Assembly: GCA_014859095.1 (NCBI GenBank)
Contig: JACUUV010000002.1
Location: 94,376-158,375 of the forward strand
Direction: 5' to 3'
DNA from: Clostridia bacterium
Lineage (GTDB): Bacteria; Bacillota; Clostridia; Peptostreptococcales; Acidaminobacteraceae
Length of the DNA stretch: 64,000 nucleotides
Of this stretch, positions 39,704 through 49,850 are shown piece by piece. The notes beneath the pieces are model-generated. The model searched no databases. It saw only the letters and a program-made list of their open reading frames with translations, and was not told the origin of the DNA. Made by a program: the position numbers and the translations under genes. How positions within the stretch are numbered: the stretch's first letter is position 1; every line of letters begins with the position of its first letter.

Positions 39704-40099
39704 ATGCCTATAAAATCTTTGAAAGAACTAAAAAAAATTCGTGAAGATCAAGTCAAAAAAGTAAAACTTAGGGAATCCGGTGAGTCAGAGGATACCACTA
39801 TCGAAGTACTCGTCGGTATGGCCACTTGTGGAATTGCCGCAGGCAGCAGAGATGTTCTTAACAGACTTGTGGACCTGATCGGCGAAAAATCACTTGACAA
39901 TGTGAAAGTCATCCAAGTCGGATGCATGGGATATTGTCACAGTGAACCTACTGTTCAAATCAACACACCTGGAAAAGAACCAACTATCTACGGCAATGTC
40001 AAGGGTAGCGTGGTGGATGACATCGTTGAAAAACATATTTTGAATAATGAAATCCTCGACGATCACGTTCTCATTAAGACTTTCAACAGCGCACTCTAA
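39704..40099 (+). CDS. thioredoxin-like [2Fe-2S] ferredoxin subunit (HndB-like)
   Basis: VGMATCGIAAGSRDVL, VIQVGCMGYCHSEPTVQI; position between NuoE- and NuoF-like genes. Confidence 0.92.
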   Translation: MPIKSLKELKKIREDQVKKVKLRESGESEDTTIEVLVGMATCGIAAGSRDVLNRLVDLIGEKSLDNVKVIQVGCMGYCHSEPTVQINTPGKEPTIYGNVKGSVVDDIVEKHILNNEILDDHVLIKTFNSAL

Positions 40100-40111
40100 G
40101 GAGGTGGGAGT

Positions 40112-41905
40112 ATGGCAACAAAAAGAACGCATATCATGGTTTGTGGCGGAACCGGTTGCGTGTCATCAAGAAGTTTGGAAATTGTTGATTCTTTCAGAAC
40201 CAAACTGATTGAAAAGGGATATCAAGATGAAATAACGGTGATCAAGACCGGTTGTTTCGGATTTTGCGGACAAGGACCAATTATAAAAATCCATCCCGAC
40301 AATGTCTTTTATGTCCAGGTCGGTATGGACGACATTGATGAGATTATCGATGAGCACATCATCAAAGGTAGAACGGTTTCCAGATTGCTTTATAAAGAGC
40401 CTGAGACACATCGTCCTCTGCCAAAACATGATGACATGAGCTTCTATAAGAAGCAATATCGAATCGCACTTAGAAATTGTGGATTGATCAATCCAGAAGA
40501 TATCAACGAATACATAGCCTTTGGGGGTTATGAAGCACTGGGGATGGCACTTACAGAATACACGCCGGAAAAAGTTATAGAAATTGTAAAAGATAGCGGT
40601 CTTAGAGGCCGTGGAGGCGGTGGTTTCTCAACTGGACTCAAATGGGAGTACACACGCAAACCACCATCTGATCAGAAATATGTCATATGCAACGCGGACG
40701 AAGGCGATCCGGGAGCATTTATGGACAGATCCATTTTGGAAGGCGATCCACATTCCGTCATCGAAGCGATGACCATCGCTGGATATGCAATAGGTGCCAG
40801 TGTGGGAATTGTTTACATCCGAGCTGAATACCCACTCGCCATCAAACGCCTTGAAGTTGCGCTTGAACAGGCGAGAGAATTTGGATTGCTCGGGAAGAAC
40901 ATATTTGAAAGCGGCTTCAGTTTTGACATCAACATCAAGCTGGGAGCCGGCGCATTTGTCTGCGGTGAGGAAACAGCCTTGATTCACTCTGTTGAGGGCA
41001 GCCGTGGCGAGCCTACGAAAAAACCGCCTTTTCCGTCCATAGAAGGGTATCATAAAAAACCGACTTCGGTAAATAACGTCGAAACGTTGGCGAACATCCC
41101 TCCGATCATTACAAAAGGCGCAGAATGGTTTCATGCCATTGGAACTGAGAAATCAAAGGGTACAAAAGTTTTCGCGCTGGCCGGAAAAATAAACAATGTC
41201 GGTCTCGTTGAAGTTCCCATGGGAACGACACTCCGTGAAATCATTTATGATATCGGTGGTGGCATCATCGATGGCAAAGCATTTAAAGCCGTGCAGACCG
41301 GTGGTCCTTCGGGAGGCGTCATAACAACTGTCGACCTGGATACACCTATTGATTATGAGAGTTTACGTGCCATAGGTTCCATGATGGGTTCCGGTGGTAT
41401 GATTGTTATGGACGAGGACGATTGCATGGTCAACATCGCAAAATTCTATCTGGATTTCACTCAAGACGAATCCTGTGGCAAATGTACACCATGTAGACTC
41501 GGTACAAAACGCATGTTTGAAATTCTCGAGAAAATCACTAAAGGCAAAGGGACAATGAAAGATATCGAAAAATTACGATCCCTCGGTCATGCGGTCAAGG
41601 ACAGCGCACTTTGTGGTTTGGGTCAGACAGCACCCAATCCGGTACTCAGTACTCTTGATTACTTCTACGATGAATACCTCGCGCATATTGTCGACAAGAA
41701 ATGTCCTGCTGGCGCATGTAAGGCTCTTGCGAAATATAAAATCGATCCTGTGAAGTGTATTGGTTGTTCCGCTTGTGCACGTGTGTGTCCCGTCAGTTGC
41801 ATCGATGGCAAACCTAAAGGAAAATACGTCATCAATGAGGATGAGTGTATCTCATGTGGCGCTTGCTTTACGGCTTGTCGCTTCGACGCTGTAATCAAGC
41901 CGTGA
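40112..41905 (+). CDS. NuoF-like NADH/flavin subunit of bifurcating hydrogenase (HydB/HndC-like)
   Basis: GLRGRGGGGFSTGLKW, NADEGDPGAFMDR, ESCGKCTPCRLGTKRM, two C-terminal 4Fe-4S motifs. Confidence 0.95.
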   Translation: MATKRTHIMVCGGTGCVSSRSLEIVDSFRTKLIEKGYQDEITVIKTGCFGFCGQGPIIKIHPDNVFYVQVGMDDIDEIIDEHIIKGRTVSRLLYKEPETHRPLPKHDDMSFYKKQYRIALRNCGLINPEDINEYIAFGGYEALGMALTEYTPEKVIEIVKDSGLRGRGGGGFSTGLKWEYTRKPPSDQKYVICNADEGDPGAFMDRSILEGDPHSVIEAMTIAGYAIGASVGIVYIRAEYPLAIKRLEVALEQAREFGLLGKNIFESGFSFDINIKLGAGAFVCGEETALIHSVEGSRGEPTKKPPFPSIEGYHKKPTSVNNVETLANIPPIITKGAEWFHAIGTEKSKGTKVFALAGKINNVGLVEVPMGTTLREIIYDIGGGIIDGKAFKAVQTGGPSGGVITTVDLDTPIDYESLRAIGSMMGSGGMIVMDEDDCMVNIAKFYLDFTQDESCGKCTPCRLGTKRMFEILEKITKGKGTMKDIEKLRSLGHAVKDSALCGLGQTAPNPVLSTLDYFYDEYLAHIVDKKCPAGACKALAKYKIDPVKCIGCSACARVCPVSCIDGKPKGKYVINEDECISCGACFTACRFDAVIKP

Positions 41906-41922
41906 AGGGGGGAATCTTTTAA

Positions 41923-43659
41923 ATGCTGAATATTACGATCAACGGAAAAGCAATACAGGTTCCAAAAGGAACCACCATATTACAAGCTTCAAGAGAAGTG
42001 AATCTCAAAATTCCAACACTCTGTCATTTGAATCTCAAAGAGTTTGGCATCATCAATCAAAGTGCGTCATGCAGAGTCTGTATGGTTGAAGTGGAAGGCA
42101 GAGCCGCACTTGTGCCTTCTTGTTCGGAACTTTGCACCGAAGGCATGGTCATCAGAACGGATACAAAACGTGCCATCATTGCCAGAAGAACTGCAGTGGA
42201 ACTGCTGCTTTCCAACCATCCATTCGAATGCCTGACATGTGCGAAAAATCTGGAGTGCGATCTCCAGGCATTAGCTCAAGAACTGGGCATTCGGGAGATT
42301 CACTACACCGGTGAAAAAATGAATTATCCAATTGATGACTCCTCTTATTCACTGATCAAGGATCCCAACAAATGCATCATGTGCAGACGCTGTGAAACCA
42401 TGTGCAATGTTGTTCAGACCTGTGGTATCCTATCTGCAGTTAACCGTGGCTTTGACGTTATTGTTGGACCGGCATTTCATCTCGATATGGTCGACACTTC
42501 ATGTACTTTCTGTGGTCAATGCGTTGCGGTGTGTCCTACAGGTGCTTTGACAGAAATGAACCACACTGCAAAAGTTTGGCAAGCGCTGAACAATCCAAAG
42601 AAACATGTGGTTGTTCAAGTAGCCCCCGCTGTCAGGGTTGCTATCGGTGAAATGTTCGATATGGATCCTGGAACCATTACCACTGGAAAATTGGTCAGTG
42701 CCTTAAGAGCACTCGATTTTGACGCGATCTTTGATACGGATTTCGGTGCTGACCTTACCATCATGGAAGAAGCTTCCGAGCTCATCCACAGGATCCAAAA
42801 TGGTGGACGGCTTCCAATGCTCACAAGTTGTTGCCCAGCCTGGGTTAAATTCTTCGAACATCAGTTCCCTGATTTGCTGGATATTCCTTCAACGTGCAAG
42901 TCACCTCAGATTATGCTTGGCTCAATGATTAAAACCTACTATGCTGAAAAAATCAAAAAAGATCCAAACGATATCGTGGTGGTTTCAGTCATGCCATGTC
43001 TGGCCAAAAAAGCTGAAGCAGCCCGACCTGAACTCACGAAAGATGATAACAGCGACGTGGATATCGTCATCACTACAAGAGAACTTGTTCAGATGCTGAA
43101 AATCGCAGGCATCGACTTCGCCGGTTTGCCAAACAGCGATTTTGACCAATTGCTTGGTCAAAGTACCGGCGCTTCTGTCATATTCGGTACAACCGGTGGT
43201 GTCATTGAAGCCGCTGTTAGAACCGCTTATGAATGGATCACCAATGAAACCCTTGAAAAAGTGGACTTTGTTCAACTCAGGGGGCTCGAGGGCATTCGAT
43301 CCGCTACGGTGAACATCGGAGATATGAATCTTCGCATCGGTATCGCCCACGGACTCGGCAACGCCAGAAAACTGCTCAATGACATCCGTGACGGCATCTC
43401 ACAATTTGATGCGATTGAAATCATGGCATGTCCAGGCGGTTGCATCGGCGGAGGAGGACAACCGTATCATCATGGTGATATGGAGATCATCAAGAAAAGA
43501 CAACTTGCCATATACCAAGAGGACCAAGGTAAAGTGCTTCGGAAGTCACACGAGAATCCATACATCAAACAGATTTATGATGAATTCCTTGGTGAACCGA
43601 ATTCGCATAAGGCACACGAACTTTTACACACACATTATGTGTCTAAAGAGCGAATCTGA
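41923..43659 (+). CDS. [FeFe]-hydrogenase catalytic subunit (HydA/HndD-like)
   Basis: H-cluster motifs TSCCPAW, MPCLAKKAEA, MACPGGCIGGGGQPY; N-terminal 2Fe-2S and 4Fe-4S domains. Confidence 0.96.
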   Translation: MLNITINGKAIQVPKGTTILQASREVNLKIPTLCHLNLKEFGIINQSASCRVCMVEVEGRAALVPSCSELCTEGMVIRTDTKRAIIARRTAVELLLSNHPFECLTCAKNLECDLQALAQELGIREIHYTGEKMNYPIDDSSYSLIKDPNKCIMCRRCETMCNVVQTCGILSAVNRGFDVIVGPAFHLDMVDTSCTFCGQCVAVCPTGALTEMNHTAKVWQALNNPKKHVVVQVAPAVRVAIGEMFDMDPGTITTGKLVSALRALDFDAIFDTDFGADLTIMEEASELIHRIQNGGRLPMLTSCCPAWVKFFEHQFPDLLDIPSTCKSPQIMLGSMIKTYYAEKIKKDPNDIVVVSVMPCLAKKAEAARPELTKDDNSDVDIVITTRELVQMLKIAGIDFAGLPNSDFDQLLGQSTGASVIFGTTGGVIEAAVRTAYEWITNETLEKVDFVQLRGLEGIRSATVNIGDMNLRIGIAHGLGNARKLLNDIRDGISQFDAIEIMACPGGCIGGGGQPYHHGDMEIIKKRQLAIYQEDQGKVLRKSHENPYIKQIYDEFLGEPNSHKAHELLHTHYVSKERI

Positions 43660-43672
43660 TGAGTTGAATATT

Positions 43673-43704
43673 AAAAGGACGCGGAAAATTTCCGCGTCCT
43701 TTTT
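43673..43704 (+). terminator. Rho-independent terminator of the hydrogenase operon
   Basis: aaaaggacgcggaaa-a-tttccgcgtccttttt perfect stem. Confidence 0.88.
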
Positions 43705-43718
43705 GAATGACGACAAAA

Positions 43719-44207
43719 TCACTCTTTTTTATTATTGAAGAATGTATAACCCAATCCCGCCAATGAGGCAAGCAATGCAATCGGCAATCCGAAGGAAAGT
43801 CTGAGTACCGAACTGTAAAGTTGTCGCATGTCGCGATTTAAATTCACAGCCACAATCAAGAGTATGATCACAACAAACATCAAGACAAACTGTGCCAAAT
43901 GAACCCATTTGGATGATGGTTTTCTCATTCCGCTCATAATCATTGCGGCTATGCCTAAAATCGGAATCAAAACAAGCAAATACCCCAAATAGATCGCACT
44001 AGCGGCAAACGGGAACCCGTAGGCGTTTCCAAATGCTCTAACCATAGGTGCGGCATAGTGAATACCTCTGATGAGAGTGAATCCAGAAAAACCGGATTCT
44101 GAAGAGGCAAACATATCAAACTCACTATTTATTGTAAACCACGGTATAAAAAAACTGATAACAATGATTAAACTCAAAGCCATTAAAATGGTTTGCCTAT
44201 ATTTCAT
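43719..44207 (-). CDS. hypothetical multi-TM membrane protein (162 aa)
   Basis: several hydrophobic helices; upstream aggagatc SD. Confidence 0.75.
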   Translation of the reverse strand: MKYRQTILMALSLIIVISFFIPWFTINSEFDMFASSESGFSGFTLIRGIHYAAPMVRAFGNAYGFPFAASAIYLGYLLVLIPILGIAAMIMSGMRKPSSKWVHLAQFVLMFVVIILLIVAVNLNRDMRQLYSSVLRLSFGLPIALLASLAGLGYTFFNNKKE

Positions 44208-44311
44208 AATGATCTCCTCGTATTCATGATAAGACTATTATATCATTTGAATCACATATTTTAAATCCTTCAAAAATTTGATACTATGAAATGAATAGAA
44301 AGGAGCTTCCT

Positions 44312-45658
44312 ATGAAATCCATTGAACACTTGATTGAAGAAATGAAACAATATAATGAAACTTTTTGGGTGAACCCGGGTAAGATCAATTCCGAAAAAGC
44401 CCTCAAACTGCTACAAAAATCACATCCAGGATTACCAAATCTTGAGGCAGTCATGGATGCGGATATGAGATTGAGACGGTTTGCTCCGTTCTTTGTTTCA
44501 GCTTTCCCAGAATCGGCAGAAAAGAGTGGCATCATCGAATCCCCACTGATTTCAATTCCCGAATTTCAAAAGTCCGTCATACCTTTTGTGGGGGGGCGCA
44601 TTTTAGGAAAGTGGTACCTGAAAGCAGATCATCTTCTTCCCATATCAGGCTCGATCAAAGCTCGCGGGGGTGTTTATGAAATTATAAAATTTGCTGAAAC
44701 CCTCGCTCTTAGCGAAGGCATCCTAAATCTTGAGGAAAACTACAAGTGTTTTGCTGAAGAAAAATTCAAATCACTTTTTGGAAAATATACGATTGTCGTA
44801 GGCTCCACAGGCAACCTTGGACTCAGTATCGGTACAATTGGAAGCACACTTGGTTTCAAAGTCATGGTGCACATGTCACATGACGCCAAAGCATGGAAAA
44901 TAGAATTACTTCGCAGCAAAGGCGTTGAAGTGGTCTTGCACGATTCCGACTACTCCGTTGCGGTTGCTGAAGGACGTAAAAGCGCACTTTCAGATCCATA
45001 CAGTTACTTTGTCGACGATGAGAACTCTATTGAACTCTTTGTTGGATATGCAGTTGCTGCACTGCGACTAAAACAACAAATGATCGATCAAAAAATCGAT
45101 GTGAATTCGGAACACCCCCTATTCGTCTACTTGCCTTGCGGTGTCGGCGGTGCACCTGGTGGGATAGCATATGCACTCAAACTGGTCTTTGGCGACGACG
45201 TTTTTGTCTTTCTTGCCGAGCCGACTCATGCACCATGCATGATGCTGGGTATGGCAACAGGAAAGTATGACAGGATTTCGGTCGGCGACATTGATATCGA
45301 CCTCAAGACGGATGCCGATGGCCTTGCGGTAGGTCGAGCCTCCGGTTTCGTTGGTCAGGTCCTATCGCCATTGATTGATGGCATCTATACGATTTCAGAC
45401 GATAAGCTCTACTTCATGCTGTTCATCTTACACGAATCGGAATCCATGAATCTGGAACCATCCGCTCTCGCCGGTCTTTCAGGGCCAATCAAAATGTTTT
45501 ATGATAGTGAGGGATTCAGTCATCTGGCTGAAAATGGATTGCTGGAGAAAATGGAAAATTCAACCCATATTTCTTGGGCAACGGGTGGCAATCTTGTGCC
45601 TGATTTGATGATGAAGTCTTATATCAAGAAAGGACAAGGGTTGTCAGGAACACTGTAA
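44312..45658 (+). CDS. dsdA: D-serine dehydratase (PLP-dependent ammonia-lyase)
   Basis: SGSIKARGGVYEI PLP lysine motif, GSTGNLGLSIGT, PCGVGGAPGGIAY. Confidence 0.93.
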   Translation: MKSIEHLIEEMKQYNETFWVNPGKINSEKALKLLQKSHPGLPNLEAVMDADMRLRRFAPFFVSAFPESAEKSGIIESPLISIPEFQKSVIPFVGGRILGKWYLKADHLLPISGSIKARGGVYEIIKFAETLALSEGILNLEENYKCFAEEKFKSLFGKYTIVVGSTGNLGLSIGTIGSTLGFKVMVHMSHDAKAWKIELLRSKGVEVVLHDSDYSVAVAEGRKSALSDPYSYFVDDENSIELFVGYAVAALRLKQQMIDQKIDVNSEHPLFVYLPCGVGGAPGGIAYALKLVFGDDVFVFLAEPTHAPCMMLGMATGKYDRISVGDIDIDLKTDADGLAVGRASGFVGQVLSPLIDGIYTISDDKLYFMLFILHESESMNLEPSALAGLSGPIKMFYDSEGFSHLAENGLLEKMENSTHISWATGGNLVPDLMMKSYIKKGQGLSGTL

Positions 45659-45697
45659 AAAAGGAGAATGTTTCTTCAGTGTCATCTTGAAAGGTCA

Positions 45698-45739
45698 GCT
45701 GAGACGCTAATAAGTTTCCTTCGGAAACTTAACTACGCG
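45698..45739 (+). repeat. REP-like palindromic element, copy 1
   Basis: gctgagacgctaataagtttccttcggaaacttaactacgcg; same sequence at 57707-57747 and inverted at 63604-63646. Confidence 0.9.
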
Positions 45740-45801
45740 CTTGCTTAAGAGATAAAAAATAGAATGCCCAAAGGCATTCTATTTTTTATCTCTTAAGCAA
45801 G
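45740..45801 (-). terminator. 29-bp perfect inverted repeat, 4-nt loop, spanning the stop codon and coding end of the SpoU gene
   Basis: cttgcttaagagataaaaaatagaatgcc-caaa-ggcattctattttttatctcttaagcaag. Confidence 0.9.
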
Positions 45802-46655
45802 CCTTTACGTTTCAAGGTTGCCTCATATAAAATTACGGTTGCAGCGATGCCGACATTAAGCGAGTCACAATCGCCGAACATCGGTATCTTAACCGCTTGA
45901 TATGGAAGCGTATACCATTCTCTGGATATGCCATGACGTTCACTGCCCATGATTATGGCGATATTGCCTGAATAATCTTCTTCAAAATAATCCACAGCGC
46001 CATCGGTATCCGTCAAAATGATTTTAAAATGGTGTTTGATCAACCATTTGGAGACGTTCTCAAACTCATCTTCCACTATAGGAATCTTAAAGCATGATCC
46101 CTGAGAGCTCCTTATGAATTTTGGATGGGTCAATCTGGTCTTTCGGTTGCAAATCACAATCAAGTCCACATCTGTTCCATCAGCCGATCTTGTGATGGTA
46201 CCCACATTTCCCGGGATTTCCAGACCATCCATGATCATGACCAAATTGGTCTTCTTCGGCTTGTAATCTTCAAGTGCTGTCTTTGGAAAGTAACACAGCG
46301 TAATCATACCTGCCGGGTTGCCGCTTTCCGACACCTGTTCCATGGTTTTTTTCGAAATCAGGTAAACATCTGGCGCCAGTGCTATGAGCTTCTCCAACAT
46401 ATGATACGCTTCCGGGGTCACTATGGACTCGACCGCCACCAGGAGGTATTCTATCTTGAGGTTATACCCTATCACAAACTGGTTGGCCCATATGCCTTCC
46501 ACTGGAATCAACTGCTTGGTGTTGCTTTTTTTGTTGTTGTTGATTTGATCCACACGTTTGACCATGGGAGATTTCGACCCTGCAAAATGAACTTTGTTGG
46601 GATTGTTGGCTTTGATCCATTTTTCCTTTTCCTCAACTTCCAGTTTTAGAAACAT
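45786..46655 (-). CDS. TrmH/SpoU-family RNA 2'-O-methyltransferase
   Basis: PGNVGTITRSADGTDVD, IIMGSERHGIS, SLNVGIAATVILYEA. Confidence 0.92.
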   Translation of the reverse strand: MFLKLEVEEKEKWIKANNPNKVHFAGSKSPMVKRVDQINNNKKSNTKQLIPVEGIWANQFVIGYNLKIEYLLVAVESIVTPEAYHMLEKLIALAPDVYLISKKTMEQVSESGNPAGMITLCYFPKTALEDYKPKKTNLVMIMDGLEIPGNVGTITRSADGTDVDLIVICNRKTRLTHPKFIRSSQGSCFKIPIVEDEFENVSKWLIKHHFKIILTDTDGAVDYFEEDYSGNIAIIMGSERHGISREWYTLPYQAVKIPMFGDCDSLNVGIAATVILYEATLKRKGLLKR

Positions 46656-46665
46656 CGATCCCCCA

Positions 46666-48963
46666 TTATGCCTTGACTTTTATTTTGACTTTTTTATTTT
46701 CTACAACTGCACTCAGCAAGTTGCCTTCTTTGAGCAGTTTTCTGATGTAGAGTTCAGCAATCTCGTCCTCTATCAACTTTTGAATTGTTCTTCTAAGCGG
46801 TCTAGCGCCATACTTATCATCAAAGCCCTGATCCAAAATAAGATCTTTGACCTCTTGAGATACTTCGAGCACCATATTTTTTTCTTTGACTTCATCGTTA
46901 ACTTCATTCAGTTGCAATTCAATGATTTGTCTTAGTTCATCACGAACCAATGCCTTGAATACGACGATATCATCTATTCTATTTAAGAATTCAGGTTTGA
47001 AAGTTTCTTTCATCATTTCCCTGATTTTCTGTTCCTGCTTATCATCCGATTCGCTTCCAAAACCAATACCTGTGGATTTTAGATTCGTTCCCACATTTGA
47101 AGTCATAATGATTACTGTGTTTTCAAAGAATACAGTTCTCCCTTGACCATCAGTGAGTCGTCCATCTTCAAGTATTTGTAATAAGACGTTGAATACATCG
47201 GAGTGTGCCTTTTCAATTTCGTCGAGCAAAATGACCGCATAAGGTTTTCTTCGCACCTTCTCAGTCAATTGTCCGCCTTGCTCATAACCGACATATCCAG
47301 GAGGCGCACCAATCAATTTCGAAACGGTGTGTTTTTCCATGTACTCTGACATATCCATACGGATCATGGCTTCTTCAGTACCAAAGAGTTCTTCAGCAAG
47401 CGCTCTCGCAAGCTCTGTCTTGCCCACACCTGTTGGACCAACAAAAACAAATGAAGCCGGTTTTCTTTTTTTCCTGAAACCGGATCGGTTTCTTCTAATG
47501 GCCTTTGAAATGGACTCCACTGCATGATTTTGTCCTATCACCCTCTTATGGAGTCTGGATTCGAGTTCGATCAGTTTCGATGCTTCCTCTTCTGTGATTT
47601 TTTGAACCGGAATCTTGGTCCAAGCTTCTATGACATACGCCACATCTTCCACTGTCAACTGGTCATGTGATGAACTGTCTTCCAGCGCTTGAATTTTTTC
47701 TCCGATTCTAATGGCTTCCATCCTTAGTTCAGCGGAATGCTCAAAATTATCATGTTCGACCGCTTCAGCACGCTCGGATTCGATTCTATAGAGTTCTTCC
47801 TCCAGTGCTTTCACTTCGACCAGACCCTTATTTTTAAGATTTGCCCTGGATCCGGCCTCATCGATGACGTCGATAGCCTTGTCTGGTAAAAATCGGTCTG
47901 TAATGTACCTTTCAGACATTTTCACTGCTGCCTCAATCACTTCATCTGAAATCTGAACGCGATGAAAGCTCTCATAATAATCACGAATTCCTCTTAAAAT
48001 TTCAATGCTGTCTTCCACAGAAGGTTCATCGATGATCACAGGTTGGAATCTTCTTTCCAGCGCGGCATCTTTTTCAATATGCTTTCGGTATTCTTCCATA
48101 GTCGTGGCACCAATGATTTGAACCTCACCACGCGCAAGAGCCGGTTTGAGGATATTGGCGGCATTCATGACGCCACCGTGAACTTCTCCCGCTCCCATGA
48201 TGTTGTGCACCTCGTCGATGACCAAAATCACATTGCCATGTTTCGAAGCTTCATTGATGACGGATTTCATTCTACCTTCAAATTGCCCTCTGAACTGTGT
48301 CCCGGCTACTATGGCAGTCATATCGAGAAGGTAGATCTGAGTATCGAGAAGTTTCTCAGGAACAGACTTTTCAACGATTCGTACAGCGAGGCCTTCAGCG
48401 ATAGCCGTTTTACCCACACCAGGTTCTCCAAGCAACAGAGGATTGTTTTTGCCTCTGCGGTTTAGGATTTGGACAACACGGTCAATTTCCCTATGTCTAC
48501 CGATGACTCGGTCTATTTCATTGTTTTTAGCCTTTTCAATCAAATTTGTTCCATATTTCTCAAGAGTCTTGAGTTTCATTTTCTTGGATTTCTTTCCATA
48601 AGTTGGGGCTTCCTGATCATCATCCATATAGTCATCCTCTTCAAGCATTTCCTCATCATAGATCATGTCCTCGTCAAACTCATCCTCTTCATCTTCATGG
48701 GTATCGGAGTCGTAACTCATGAGATTCATGAGCGGATTGTTCTCATCTTCAGAGATGTTCTCAAACAATTTGTTCATCTGCTTCGAAAGATTATCCATCT
48801 CTTCAGGGCTGAGATTGATTTGGTTCATGATTTCATCCATTACAGGATAACCCTTTTTTTGCGCACATTCGAGACAAAGGTCCACATATTCTGTTTTTCC
48901 GTTTTCAATTCTTGCAGTGCGCATCATCGCCACATTTTTTTTACATTCAGAACATTTTTTCAT
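46666..48963 (-). CDS. clpE: ClpE-like AAA+ Clp ATPase with N-terminal zinc finger
   Basis: CSECKKN...CLECAQKK zinc finger, GEPGVGKTAIAEGLA, GPTGVGKTELARALAEELFG; start set to MKKCSECKK at 48963. Confidence 0.92.
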   Translation of the reverse strand: MKKCSECKKNVAMMRTARIENGKTEYVDLCLECAQKKGYPVMDEIMNQINLSPEEMDNLSKQMNKLFENISEDENNPLMNLMSYDSDTHEDEEDEFDEDMIYDEEMLEEDDYMDDDQEAPTYGKKSKKMKLKTLEKYGTNLIEKAKNNEIDRVIGRHREIDRVVQILNRRGKNNPLLLGEPGVGKTAIAEGLAVRIVEKSVPEKLLDTQIYLLDMTAIVAGTQFRGQFEGRMKSVINEASKHGNVILVIDEVHNIMGAGEVHGGVMNAANILKPALARGEVQIIGATTMEEYRKHIEKDAALERRFQPVIIDEPSVEDSIEILRGIRDYYESFHRVQISDEVIEAAVKMSERYITDRFLPDKAIDVIDEAGSRANLKNKGLVEVKALEEELYRIESERAEAVEHDNFEHSAELRMEAIRIGEKIQALEDSSSHDQLTVEDVAYVIEAWTKIPVQKITEEEASKLIELESRLHKRVIGQNHAVESISKAIRRNRSGFRKKRKPASFVFVGPTGVGKTELARALAEELFGTEEAMIRMDMSEYMEKHTVSKLIGAPPGYVGYEQGGQLTEKVRRKPYAVILLDEIEKAHSDVFNVLLQILEDGRLTDGQGRTVFFENTVIIMTSNVGTNLKSTGIGFGSESDDKQEQKIREMMKETFKPEFLNRIDDIVVFKALVRDELRQIIELQLNEVNDEVKEKNMVLEVSQEVKDLILDQGFDDKYGARPLRRTIQKLIEDEIAELYIRKLLKEGNLLSAVVENKKVKIKVKA

Positions 48964-49148
48964 AATTACACCTGCTTTATATGAGATCTTAGGGATATAC
49001 ATACACATCAATTTGTTGTATCTATTCATTATACCCCATTTTGTCACTTGATTTATACTTGTAAACTTTAAATTTTTATGAACAGCATGACTTCCGTTCA
49101 TAATTTTGATAAACTGATATTAATTCATTATAATTTTGGGAGGTCACT

Positions 49149-49790
49149 ATGGATCAAAATCTACATAGCGTTATGCTTAAGAAAGTCGATCGTACCATTG
49201 CCAATTTGGAAAAGAACAATATGCATGGTCACTATGTCACAAGCATCGAAGCATTGCACGAAAAGATCAAATCGATTGTACCTGAAAATTCTGTAGTCTC
49301 TGTCGGTGGTTCCATGACTCTTTTTGAGACTGGCGTTATCGACCTTTTGAGAAATGAACCGTATGTTTTTTTGGATCGTTATGCTGAGGGTTTGACACCT
49401 GAGGAAATCAAAAGTATTTTTAGACAGTCTTTTTCTGCAGATGCCTACTTTGCCAGCACCAACGCCATCACTGAAAATGGTGAACTCTATAACGTAGATG
49501 GCACGGGAAACCGTGTTGCGGCCATGATTTTCGGTCCGGACAAAGTCATCATCATCGCAGGACTGAACAAAATCGTTAAAGACCTTGATGAAGCGGTACA
49601 CCGAAATCGTGAAGTATCCGCACCTGCCAATGTAAAGCGGTTGAGTATGCAAACACCTTGTCAAACAACTGGAACCTGCTCAGACTGCAAAAGTATAGGA
49701 CGCATATGTGTGGCTTATACAACCATTGGCTTCCAAAGAGTGAAAGATAGGATTCACGTCATTTTTGTAGATGGTGCTTACGGATATTAA
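49149..49790 (+). CDS. LUD-domain (LutC/YkgG-like) protein
   Basis: VSVGGSMTLFETGVIDLL, CQTTGTCSDCKSIGRICVAYTTIGFQRVKDRIHVIFVD. Confidence 0.88.
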   Translation: MDQNLHSVMLKKVDRTIANLEKNNMHGHYVTSIEALHEKIKSIVPENSVVSVGGSMTLFETGVIDLLRNEPYVFLDRYAEGLTPEEIKSIFRQSFSADAYFASTNAITENGELYNVDGTGNRVAAMIFGPDKVIIIAGLNKIVKDLDEAVHRNREVSAPANVKRLSMQTPCQTTGTCSDCKSIGRICVAYTTIGFQRVKDRIHVIFVDGAYGY

Positions 49791-49803
49791 TTTCACTTAA
49801 TTT

Positions 49804-49850
49804 AAAAACCCTAGTGATGGCAACTTTCTGCCGGACTAGGGTTTGTTTTT
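49804..49850. terminator. terminator between convergent genes
   Basis: aaaccctagt...actagggtttgtttttt with nested ggca/tgcc. Confidence 0.8.

Noticed and set aside
40628-41134. 168-aa antisense ORF inside the NuoF-like gene
   Set aside because: Fully overlaps a strongly supported CDS on the other strand; composition is that of an antisense translation; no SD
46125-46649. 174-aa antisense ORF in the SpoU methyltransferase gene
   Set aside because: Antisense shadow ORF, no recognisable domain
48469-48984. 171-aa plus-strand ORF (and 48043-48465) opposite the ClpE-like gene
   Set aside because: Lies within the confidently assigned clpE-like CDS; low-complexity hydrophobic antisense translation
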